Positions 1 through 5,235 of a DNA stretch of 5,235 nucleotides are shown here, one piece after another (position 1 is the stretch's first letter; each line of letters begins with the position of its first letter). The stretch lies in assembly GCA_021158725.1 (NCBI GenBank), contig JAGGUB010000108.1:1-5235 (forward strand). Reading direction: 5' to 3'. The position numbers and the translations under genes are program-made. A model generated the notes under the pieces. The model ran no database searches, was not told the DNA's origin, and saw nothing but the letters and a program-made list of their open reading frames with translations. Origin of the DNA: Caldifarciminota bacterium (GTDB lineage Bacteria; Hydrothermota; UBA3073; NMUJ01).

Positions 1-2
1 AC

Positions 3-806
3 GAATGGCTACCCTCACCACCACCTTCCATCTCCCTACGACGTACCTTACATTCACATGTAGGGTTCGACATCACCCTGGTGACTGCAAAACAATCCCA
101 TTACACGGCCAACGATATCGCCGCTCGTATGACCTCACTCAGTTTACTCCTACCCATCCGCTATTCCCTATCCCTCTTTGGTGACCTCACCATGCTACAA
201 GATGCCACCTACTATGCACTCAGTGAACCCCACGAAATAGCTGGCGAACCCTACCATTACGAGCTCACCGGCAGTGGATCCACTTATCGTGCCACCCTTA
301 CACCTGTATTCCACTTACCCAAGCTCTCGTTCGGTCTGGGGCTCTCTCGTTACTTTGGTAAGCTCGAAGAACGCTGGTTACTGGACTTCGACAACCTCAC
401 CGATCGTGCCGATACCTTCTCCACGTATATTTCGTGCTGGTCACCCATATTGCTACTAACCGAATCATACACTCCGCTACACCTACGTACCCTTATCACC
501 AACACCGAGCTAACCCTATCCATAACCCTTACACAGCTACCATTCGTTCCACGTATTCGGTTCAACTGGTACTCACCTCACCACTCCATATCAGCTGGCT
601 TCACCTACCACAACTCTATCATCGACCTCATTTACACCCGTTACGGTACCGTAACCTCATCCACGGTTAAGTTTGCCCACCCCTTTAATTTCAAGGAGTT
701 CACCCTCACCCCCAACCTTTCCCTCGCATATCGTACCAGCCATAACATACAGGAGTGGGGTTGCATAATCTCAGTCACCTTCGATGGCACCGAACGTATC
801 GATTAA
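3..806 (+). CDS. Probable outer-membrane beta-barrel protein (5' partial)
   Basis: The frame is open from the left edge to the TAA at 804-806, giving 267 visible residues; the gene begins upstream, so the GTG at 81 is probably not its start. Seen in the sequence: short runs of alternating polar and hydrophobic residues separated by turns, for example SLSLFGDLTML, ATLTPVFHLPKLSFGLGLSRY, TELTLSITLTQLPFVPRIRF, SISAGFTYH and LTPNLSLAYRTS, rich in Thr, Ser, Tyr and Phe and without any long hydrophobic helix. This is the pattern of a transmembrane beta-barrel. The last strand, IISVTF, ends in the Phe typical of BamA-recognised barrels but is followed by seven extra residues (DGTERID), which lie in the overlap with the kinase start. 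The signal peptide, if any, is outside the window. No family or transport substrate can be named. The first 58 bases may belong to another frame (see findings). Barrel class moderately sure; function unknown. Confidence 0.6.
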   Translation, partial: EWLPSPPPSISLRRTLHSHVGFDITLVTAKQSHYTANDIAARMTSLSLLLPIRYSLSLFGDLTMLQDATYYALSEPHEIAGEPYHYELTGSGSTYRATLTPVFHLPKLSFGLGLSRYFGKLEERWLLDFDNLTDRADTFSTYISCWSPILLLTESYTPLHLRTLITNTELTLSITLTQLPFVPRIRFNWYSPHHSISAGFTYHNSIIDLIYTRYGTVTSSTVKFAHPFNFKEFTLTPNLSLAYRTSHNIQEWGCIISVTFDGTERID

Positions 807-1710
807 CCGTATCGCTGGCATCGACGTAGGTGGTACCTTCATCAAATCAGGCCTCATCTCCGGTAACCAAATCATCACCACCCGCCGCGATCCCACCCCA
901 TCCTCACCCACAGAAATTATCGATACCTTAACGTTTATAATTCAGACGCTTTCACCCCAACTCGTAGGTATCGGCATGCCCGGCCTTGTCCAACATGGTG
1001 TGGTAAGCCACCCCCCCAACCTACCTGGTTGGTCGGTAATCGACCTACAGACCGAACTCCGCAAGAGAGTCAACCTTCCCGTCTTTGTAGACAACGACGC
1101 CAATATGGTCACCTACGGCGAATTCCGTATGGGTGCAGCCCAAGGCCTCCGCAACGTCATCCTCCTAACCTTAGGCACCGGTGTAGGGGCTGGCTTAATC
1201 ATCGATGGTCAACTCTACCATGGCAAGGGTTATGCTGGTGAGATCGGCCACATAACGGTAGAACCTCACGGCTACCGCTGCCACTGTGGTAACCGTGGCT
1301 GCCTCGAAGCCTACGTTGGCACCTCATACGTTATACCTCGTGTAAAAGCTATCCTACCCTATCGCAATTCGTTACTCAATAAGTACCCTGAAATCACCAT
1401 GGAAGCCATCGCCACCGCTGCTAACCAAGGTGACCCCTTCGCTACCGAGATCATCGACGAAATCGCCTACTACTTAGGTATAGGTGTAGCCACACTCTAT
1501 TCCATCTTCGATCCCGATGCCATCATCTTAGGTGGCGGTGTCGCCAACATCGGCGACCCTTTCTTTACCAAGGTCAAATCCTACGCCACCCAACGTCTCT
1601 ACGGTGACCGCAATATTGTCCTTCTACCTTCTAAACTCAAAGATACCGCTGGCGTATGGGGGGCTGCCCTCTGGGCGTTCGACCAATACACTCACTCCTT
1701 CGGTGAATAG
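784..1710 (+). CDS. ROK-family sugar kinase, probable glucokinase
   Basis: This is a complete 308-residue cytoplasmic kinase of normal ROK length, expected to transfer the ATP gamma-phosphate to a hexose, most likely glucose to glucose-6-phosphate. Seen: phosphate-binding loop GIDVGGT near residues 12-18; GIGMPG at 62-67; VDNDAN at 102-107 with the probable catalytic base Asp105; the second ATP loop LGTGVGAG at 130-137; EIGH at 153-156, giving sugar ligand Glu153 and zinc ligand His156; the ROK zinc motif CHCGNRGCLE with Cys166, Cys168 and Cys173 plus sugar-contacting Glu175; and the adenosine motif ILGGGVAN at 248-255. All key residues are present. There is no N-terminal helix-turn-helix, so it is an enzyme and not a NagC/XylR-type repressor. 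ATG 784 is the only possible start after an in-frame stop at 766-768. No Shine-Dalgarno sits at normal spacing, which suggests translational coupling to the overlapping barrel gene. N-acetylmannosamine, fructose or allose kinase activity cannot be excluded. Confidence 0.93.
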   Translation: MAPNVSINRIAGIDVGGTFIKSGLISGNQIITTRRDPTPSSPTEIIDTLTFIIQTLSPQLVGIGMPGLVQHGVVSHPPNLPGWSVIDLQTELRKRVNLPVFVDNDANMVTYGEFRMGAAQGLRNVILLTLGTGVGAGLIIDGQLYHGKGYAGEIGHITVEPHGYRCHCGNRGCLEAYVGTSYVIPRVKAILPYRNSLLNKYPEITMEAIATAANQGDPFATEIIDEIAYYLGIGVATLYSIFDPDAIILGGGVANIGDPFFTKVKSYATQRLYGDRNIVLLPSKLKDTAGVWGAALWAFDQYTHSFGE

Positions 1711-4112
1711 GTTTCAACCTTCTCTTTTTGTTTGACCCGTTTACGCATCAACAGCGCCTCTTTGATCGCATCTATAGCACGGTCGACAAACTTAAACTCT
1801 ATCCCCTGTTTTATATAGTCCGGTATTTTTTCAAGATCGTTCTTATTCCACTTCGGTAGTATCACTTTCTTTATCCCACTATTCTTAGCTGCTAACACCT
1901 TCTCACGTATACCACCAACTGGTAACACCTTACCTCGTAACGTGATCTCACCCGTCATCGCCACCCCAGGATCTACCGGTACCTCCGTAAACAGTGACGC
2001 AAGTGCAGTCGCTATCGCCACACCCGCCGACGGCCCATCCTTCGGTATGGCACCACCCGGTATATGTATATGTACATCGTATTTCTCCAACTCTTCCGGG
2101 TTCACCCCCAGTTCCGCCAGTATCGACCTCACATAAGAGTATGCCGCTTTCGCGGACTCCTGTAGCACCTCACCCAACCTCCCCGTAAGTATAAGATTTT
2201 TCTTACCCGGTAGCTTCACCGCCTCTATGAACATAATCTCACCCCCCGTAGGGGTCCAGCTCAACCCCGTCACCACACCAATTTCAGGCTTCTTACCCTT
2301 GACTTCAGCAAAATATTTTGGTGGCCCCAAAAACTTCACCAGATTCGTCTTCGTTATCTTTGTCACCCCTTCCTTACCTGCAGCCACCTCCTTGGCCACC
2401 TTCCTACAACAAGCCGCGATCGCACGCTCAAGCTCACGCACCCCCGCCTCACGCGTATACTCTGTAATTATCCTCATAATCGCATCCTTCGTAAACTGTA
2501 TATGCTTGTCGGTTAACCCATGTTCCTTCATCTGCTTCGGTATAATATGATGACGCGCTATTTCAAGCTTCTCCTGTGGCACATACCCCGGTATATGTAT
2601 GATCTCCATACGATCGAGCAACGCCGGTGGTATCGTATACGTGACATTAGCTGTGGTGATAAACATCACCTTTGACAGATCAAACGGCACCTCCAGGTAG
2701 TGATCACTAAAGCTATCGTTTTGCTCCGGATCGAGCGCCTCCAGCAACGCAGCCGCTGGATCACCCCTGAAATCCGCCCCTATCTTATCGATTTCATCCA
2801 ACATAAATACTGGGTTCTTAACCCCCGCCTTCCTGATACCCTGTATTATCCTACCCGGTAACGCCCCTATATACGTACGTCTATGTCCACGTATCTCAGC
2901 TTCATCCCTTACACCACCCAGCGAGAACCTGACAAACTTCCTACCCAACGCACGTGCTATGGATTTACCCAATGACGTCTTACCCACACCTGGTGGGCCC
3001 ACAAAACATAGTATTGGCCCCTTCATGTCCTGTTTAACCTTCCTAACCGCAAGAAACTCAAGTATCCTTTCCTTAACTTCATCCAGATCGTAATGATCCT
3101 CATCCAATATCTTCTTAGCACGTTCGATATCGAGGTTATCCTCAGTCTCCTTATCCCATGGCAACGCTATCAACCAATCTATATACGTACGCGATACCTC
3201 ATACCCTGGCATACCCGGTTGTAGACGTTCGAGCTTCTCCAGCTCCATAAATGCCACCTTCTTCGCCTCCTCCGGCATACCTGACGCTTCTACTTTCTTG
3301 CGTAGCTCTTCGACTTCCGATACCCCCGCCTCACCCAGCTCCTTCTTTATCGCTTGCAACTGTTGACGTAACAGGTACTCACGTTGCGTCTTACCCAACT
3401 CAGTCTGCACCTGATCCCTTATCTTTTCTGCCAACTGTATGATGTTAAGCTCCTGACTCAATATCGGTAACAACCTACTTATACGTTCCTTGGGATCTAT
3501 TGCATTCAATATCTCCAACCGTGCCTGATACTTCAACGAAGGCAAGTTTGACGCTATGAAATCGGCCAACTTACCCGGCTCTTCTATCTTCTCCGCCACG
3601 ATTGCCAGTTCATCCGGTATCTCATCCGTATGCTGTACGATCTCCCTCACAAACTTATGCACATTCTTGATAGTAGCCTGCACCTGTAGATCCTGCATAT
3701 CTACCGGTGGCTCGTGTATTACCTCAATCTTCACCTTATGGAACGGCTTCGTCTGTGTCACTTTCACCACCTTAGCCCTTACGATACCCTGCAGTAGCAA
3801 CCTTATCTCACCCATCGGCCCCGTAGCCATCTTCATGATACCTGACACCACACCTATCGGGTTGTACAGCTCAGTTACCGGTACATCTTCTTTCTTCTCC
3901 TTGATCGGTACCACCAACACCAACCTATGTGCACCCAACACCGAACGTATACCCTCTTTTTCAGCTTCATCCACCACCACGTGTGGCATCACCGTGTAGG
4001 GGAACGGCACCTTATCACTTACCACCAATACCGGCAGTTCATCCGGTATCTCTACTTTCATATCTTTGGGTTCCATCTCTTCAGGTTTTGATTGCTTTTT
4101 ACCAAACATCAT
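1692..4112 (-). CDS. lon: ATP-dependent protease Lon (LonA, bacterial type)
   Basis: This is a complete 806-residue Lon (EC 3.4.21.53), a soluble homohexamer that unfolds and degrades damaged and regulatory proteins. The substrate-binding LAN domain spans about residues 25-215 (starting ELPVLVVSDKVPFPYTVMP), followed by a coiled-coil/helical region around 220-310. The AAA+ module has Walker A GPPGVGKTS (372-380, Lys378), Walker B VFMLDE (435-440), sensor-1 Asn489, a probable arginine finger Arg501 and sensor-2 Arg559 in AGVRELERAI. The C-terminal protease domain carries the dyad Ser695 (PKDGPSAG) and Lys738 (GGIREKVLAAK), with the same 43-residue spacing as in E. coli Lon. No membrane segments interrupt the AAA+ domain, which excludes archaeal-type LonB. 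A basic tail, KRVKQKEKVETYSPKE, ends the protein. Start: ATG 4112 is followed directly by a second ATG; GGTGA at 4117-4121 gives a short ribosome site, and the start overlaps the hsp20 stop, so translation is probably coupled. Confidence 0.98.
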   Translation of the reverse strand: MMFGKKQSKPEEMEPKDMKVEIPDELPVLVVSDKVPFPYTVMPHVVVDEAEKEGIRSVLGAHRLVLVVPIKEKKEDVPVTELYNPIGVVSGIMKMATGPMGEIRLLLQGIVRAKVVKVTQTKPFHKVKIEVIHEPPVDMQDLQVQATIKNVHKFVREIVQHTDEIPDELAIVAEKIEEPGKLADFIASNLPSLKYQARLEILNAIDPKERISRLLPILSQELNIIQLAEKIRDQVQTELGKTQREYLLRQQLQAIKKELGEAGVSEVEELRKKVEASGMPEEAKKVAFMELEKLERLQPGMPGYEVSRTYIDWLIALPWDKETEDNLDIERAKKILDEDHYDLDEVKERILEFLAVRKVKQDMKGPILCFVGPPGVGKTSLGKSIARALGRKFVRFSLGGVRDEAEIRGHRRTYIGALPGRIIQGIRKAGVKNPVFMLDEIDKIGADFRGDPAAALLEALDPEQNDSFSDHYLEVPFDLSKVMFITTANVTYTIPPALLDRMEIIHIPGYVPQEKLEIARHHIIPKQMKEHGLTDKHIQFTKDAIMRIITEYTREAGVRELERAIAACCRKVAKEVAAGKEGVTKITKTNLVKFLGPPKYFAEVKGKKPEIGVVTGLSWTPTGGEIMFIEAVKLPGKKNLILTGRLGEVLQESAKAAYSYVRSILAELGVNPEELEKYDVHIHIPGGAIPKDGPSAGVAIATALASLFTEVPVDPGVAMTGEITLRGKVLPVGGIREKVLAAKNSGIKKVILPKWNKNDLEKIPDYIKQGIEFKFVDRAIDAIKEALLMRKRVKQKEKVETYSPKE

Positions 4113-4522
4113 TCAATCACCAATATACGTTTTTCTTTCTCCTTCTTATGGAGTTTAAGTGAAAACAACCCATGATAGTTATCCACCTCAATACGATTCT
4201 CATCCACCGCAAACGGTAGCTTTATCTTCCTTTCGAACGGCCCAAAATTTATCTCCTCCGTCAAACATTCAGCCCCCTTAATGCTTTCCGGTGGAAACGT
4301 CTCCCCCTTTATTATAAGTGTATCTCTATCTTCATCCAGATAGAAATGTACATCTTCCGTACGTACACCACCAAGGTTCACCAACACTGTCACCACATCA
4401 CCCTTCACGTACATGCATACCGGTGGAAACACCTCCACAAACATCGAATCCGGTGCACTCAACATAGGCATCCTTCTCGCCCACCATACTGCCATAAATT
4501 TACGATATTCAATATCGGCCAT
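4109..4522 (-). CDS. Small heat-shock protein, Hsp20/alpha-crystallin family
   Basis: This is a 137-residue cytoplasmic holdase chaperone that keeps unfolding proteins soluble for refolding or degradation, normally as large oligomers. Seen: a short aromatic/basic N-terminal arm (MAVWWARRMPM, residues 10-20); an alpha-crystallin domain from about residue 35 to 128 with VTVLVNLGGVRTEDVHFYL and the strand DTLIIKGE; the FGPFERKIKLPFAV segment typical of the family at 93-106; a variant A-x-x-x-n-G-V-L signature reading YHGLFSLKLHK (116-126, Gly118 kept, VL replaced by LF); and a C-terminal I-x-I/V-type anchor in RILVIE. It is the first gene of an operon with lon, whose start it overlaps by 4 bp. 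ATG 4522 has only a weak ribosome site. An internal ATG at 4463-4465 (residue 20) has a much better one, GAGAAGG at 4472-4478 with 6-nt spacing, so a 118-residue product is a serious alternative. Heat-shock induction is inferred from family and context. Confidence 0.9.
   Translation of the reverse strand: MADIEYRKFMAVWWARRMPMLSAPDSMFVEVFPPVCMYVKGDVVTVLVNLGGVRTEDVHFYLDEDRDTLIIKGETFPPESIKGAECLTEEINFGPFERKIKLPFAVDENRIEVDNYHGLFSLKLHKKEKEKRILVIE
4472..4478 (-). promoter_or_regulatory. Possible internal ribosome-binding site for a shorter Hsp20
   Basis: On the minus strand GAGAAGG lies 6 nt before an in-frame ATG (4463-4465, residue 20 of the long form). The upstream ATG at 4522 has no comparable site at usable distance. 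This motif may therefore decide the true start, or it may give a second, shorter product. Confidence 0.35.
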
Positions 4523-4528
4523 CTTTTA

Positions 4529-4594
4529 AAGATATATACAACCTTCCACGGTCAACCATATTGTGTATAAAAACGTCACACTCGATACTTTAAA
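4529..4594 (-). promoter_or_regulatory. Candidate promoter region of hsp20-lon
   Basis: Two weak sigma-70-like options can be read on the minus strand. The first is TTGACC (4550-4555) followed after 15 nt by TATCTT (4529-4534), which would give a nearly leaderless mRNA. The second is TATACA (4564-4569) with TTAAAG (4588-4593) 18 nt upstream, giving a leader of roughly 35 nt. No CIRCE-type operator (TTAGCACTC-N9-GAGTGCTAA) is visible. The choice is inference. Confidence 0.25.
4562..4570 (-). promoter_or_regulatory. DnaA-box-like 9-mer (TTATACACA)
   Basis: The minus strand reads TTATACACA, an exact match to the TTATNCACA form of the DnaA box. It lies in AT-rich intergenic DNA close to the change in strand composition. 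It is a single site, with no cluster and no dnaA, dnaN or gidA neighbour, so it could be chance. Confidence 0.3.
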
Positions 4595-4608
4595 TACTGC
4601 TAAATAAC

Positions 4609-4624
4609 CATCACCTGAGTGATG
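4609..4624. repeat. Inverted repeat CATCAC-CTGA-GTGATG
   Basis: This is a perfect 6-bp dyad with a 4-nt centre, upstream of hsp20 and outside any gene. It could be an operator half-site pair or a small hairpin. No T-run follows on either strand, so it is not a terminator. Confidence 0.4.
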
Positions 4625-4644
4625 ATCCTCTCACCACAATCGTG

Positions 4645-4662
4645 AAATTTACCCATAAATTT
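4645..4662. repeat. Inverted repeat AAATTTA-CCCA-TAAATTT
   Basis: This is a perfect 7-bp AT-only dyad around a 4-nt centre, near the point where strand composition changes. It has operator-like symmetry, but its low complexity makes chance occurrence plausible. Confidence 0.35.
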
Positions 4663-4673
4663 TAAACAAATAG

Positions 4674-4829
4674 GAAATAAAAGTTTATTCTTTTAATAGG
4701 CATTCAGAGATATTGGCAACCGATGTTGTGAGAATACCTTCAATGAAAGAGGTGCATGGTATGGAGTGCATCTTTAAAAAGTTGTATGTGGCAAATTATG
4801 GTAGCAATCAAATCGTAATCTTGCAATAG
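4674..4829 (+). pseudogene. Remnant resembling one blade of a YVTN/NHL beta-propeller
   Basis: An open stretch of 51 codons runs from just after the TAG at 4671-4673 to the TAG at 4827-4829; from its first ATG (4743) only 28 codons remain. The translation has the rhythm of a propeller blade: IKVYSFNRHSEILATDV, then RIPSMKEVHGMECIF, then KKLYVANYGSNQIVILQ. The segment LYVANYGSNQIVIL closely resembles the YVTN/NHL repeat consensus (LYVANYGSN followed by a V/I-rich strand). One blade cannot fold as a propeller, there is no signal peptide, and no ribosome site is seen, so a decayed or truncated gene is the likeliest reading. A single-base frame change near 4677 would add QIGN upstream, giving GNIKVYSF, which again fits the blade pattern. 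Alternatives are a small real peptide gene or chance. Family resemblance is from memory of the motif, not a search. Confidence 0.45.
4678..4695. repeat. Inverted repeat TAAAAG-TTTATT-CTTTTA
   Basis: This is a perfect 6-bp dyad with a 6-nt centre, 15 bp after the previous dyad. It overlaps the start of the beta-propeller-like open stretch. Any role is unknown. Confidence 0.3.
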
Positions 4830-4854
4830 AAGGGCGATGCAAAATTTTAGTAAT

Positions 4855-4861
4855 AAGGAGG
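4855..4861 (+). promoter_or_regulatory. Strong Shine-Dalgarno of the 4866 gene
   Basis: AAGGAGG, within TAAGGAGGTG, is an almost complete complement of the 16S anti-Shine-Dalgarno. It ends 4 nt before ATG 4866. It is the best ribosome site in the window and supports the reality and start of the gene that follows. Confidence 0.85.
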
Positions 4862-4865
4862 TGTT

Positions 4866-5235
4866 ATGTTTAAATTGAAGGTATCATTGGTGATAACTCT
4901 ATACGTTGTGGCTATTACGATACCCACGTGTATGAATGGCCATAAAATCATATTAAATGGAGTAACCACCCCACATAATTTATGTCAACAGTATCACTCT
5001 TTCAGATTAAACCCCTATGCACAGATGACAGAGACGAGGATGTTTACCACTTGTATGAGCACACCAGAGACGGAAAGAAATAAAAAGAATAACTTTATCA
5101 AAACCGCTGCCATATATGGGTTAGAATGGCTTGGCACCGCAGTTGTTACTGGAGTGTGGTCGTTTATAGCGATGATGGGATACTGGCCCCCTGGTGCTGA
5201 TATCTCGGATCTCCCTCCGCCAGAAATTATGTTTC
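4866..5235 (+). CDS. Hypothetical envelope protein (3' partial)
   Basis: I do not recognise this gene. The frame is open from ATG 4866 to the right edge (123 residues visible) and starts behind an excellent ribosome site. The N-terminus is signal-peptide-like: Lys3 and Lys5, then the hydrophobic stretch VSLVITLYVVAITIP (6-20), then Cys22. The residues before the Cys (IPT) do not fit a lipobox well, so a lipoprotein is unlikely but not excluded. A polar stretch with Cys40 and Cys63 follows (about 24-76, including ETERNKKNN), then a second hydrophobic segment, AAIYGLEWLGTAVVTGVWSFIAMMGYW (about 81-107), which may span the membrane, and a Pro-rich start of a further region (WPPGADISDLPPPE). It is therefore probably inserted in or exported across the inner membrane. 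Its base composition lacks the strong C-over-G bias of the other genes, which hints at a different replication strand or a different origin. Confidence 0.75.
   Translation, partial: MFKLKVSLVITLYVVAITIPTCMNGHKIILNGVTTPHNLCQQYHSFRLNPYAQMTETRMFTTCMSTPETERNKKNNFIKTAAIYGLEWLGTAVVTGVWSFIAMMGYWPPGADISDLPPPEIMF

Larger units (their letters stand above)
4523..4865. other. AT-rich intergenic region between divergent genes
   Basis: About 340 bp separates the leftward hsp20-lon operon from the rightward gene at 4866. It contains no intact gene or RNA gene that I recognise. It holds the presumed hsp20 promoter (about 4529-4594), a DnaA-box-like 9-mer (4562-4570), three short inverted repeats (4609-4624, 4645-4662, 4678-4695) and a gene-remnant-like open stretch (4674-4829). 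Strand composition changes here: C exceeds G up to about 4680, and G exceeds C from there to about 4920. Confidence 0.7.

Noticed and set aside
81..83. GTG as the start of the beta-barrel gene
   Set aside because: The frame stays open to the left edge. A start at 81 would leave the protein without a signal peptide and would cut into a strand (VGFDITLV) that begins before it.
434..670. Alternative + frame inside the barrel gene
   Set aside because: Its His/Tyr/Pro-rich translation has no recognisable pattern, while the main frame there is a regular beta-strand series.
1942..2550. Open frames on the + strand within lon
   Set aside because: They are antisense shadows of lon: low-complexity Pro/Ser/Thr-rich translations with no ribosome sites or domains.
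2869..3192. Repeated motif ATATACGTACG at 2869-2879 and 3181-3191
   Set aside because: Both copies encode Arg-Thr-Tyr-Ile in Lon (RRTYIG and SRTYID), so codon choice explains the repeat.
3655..3663. TTATGCACA, a second DnaA-box match
   Set aside because: It lies inside the conserved coding sequence of lon, where it encodes part of NVHKF. It is most likely fixed by the codons.
4678..4695. Hairpin as an intrinsic terminator
   Set aside because: The stem is AT-only and no uninterrupted T-tract follows on either strand. There is also no intact gene ending just before it.
4773..4802. TTTAAA and TATGGT, 18 nt apart, as promoter of the 4866 gene
   Set aside because: Both hexamers are poor matches in AT-rich DNA and overlap the propeller-like coding remnant. 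The support is too weak to list as a feature.
4523..4865. CRISPR array, tRNA, riboswitch or insertion-sequence end
   Set aside because: No regularly spaced repeats, cloverleaf, known aptamer core or paired terminal repeats could be found by eye.

Overview
The window looks like part of a thermophile-leaning, diderm (Gram-negative-type) bacterial chromosome from a little-characterised lineage. The reasons are a beta-barrel outer-membrane-type protein, a bacterial LonA rich in Lys, Glu, Ile and Val, tight gene packing with overlapping gene ends, and a near-perfect bacterial Shine-Dalgarno before the last gene. No gene here fixes the phylum. Thermophily is inferred from composition only.

Layout. 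Positions 3-806 (+) hold the 3' part of a probable outer-membrane beta-barrel protein, cut by the left edge. It overlaps by 23 bp the start of a complete ROK-family sugar kinase (784-1710, +), probably a glucokinase. The kinase converges on and overlaps by 19 bp the end of an ATP-dependent protease Lon gene (1692-4112, -). Lon is the second gene of a two-gene heat-shock operon read leftward: a small heat-shock protein (4109-4522, -) overlaps the lon start by 4 bp (ATGA). About 340 bp without an intact gene follows (4523-4865). It is AT-rich, contains three short inverted repeats, a DnaA-box-like 9-mer and a roughly 52-codon open stretch whose end reads like one blade of a YVTN/NHL beta-propeller, probably a gene remnant. 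The last gene (4866 to the right edge, +) has an excellent ribosome-binding site, a signal-peptide-like N-terminus and a second hydrophobic segment. I do not recognise its family.

Function. The Hsp20-Lon pair is a protein quality-control unit: the small chaperone holds unfolding proteins and Lon degrades damaged ones. The barrel and the kinase are co-transcribed by position, but no shared pathway is evident; sugar uptake plus phosphorylation is only a guess.

Composition. From position 1 to about 4680 the + strand is strongly C-rich over G whichever strand is coding. To the right the bias disappears or reverses. This change falls in the intergenic region and is the main large-scale signal of the window.
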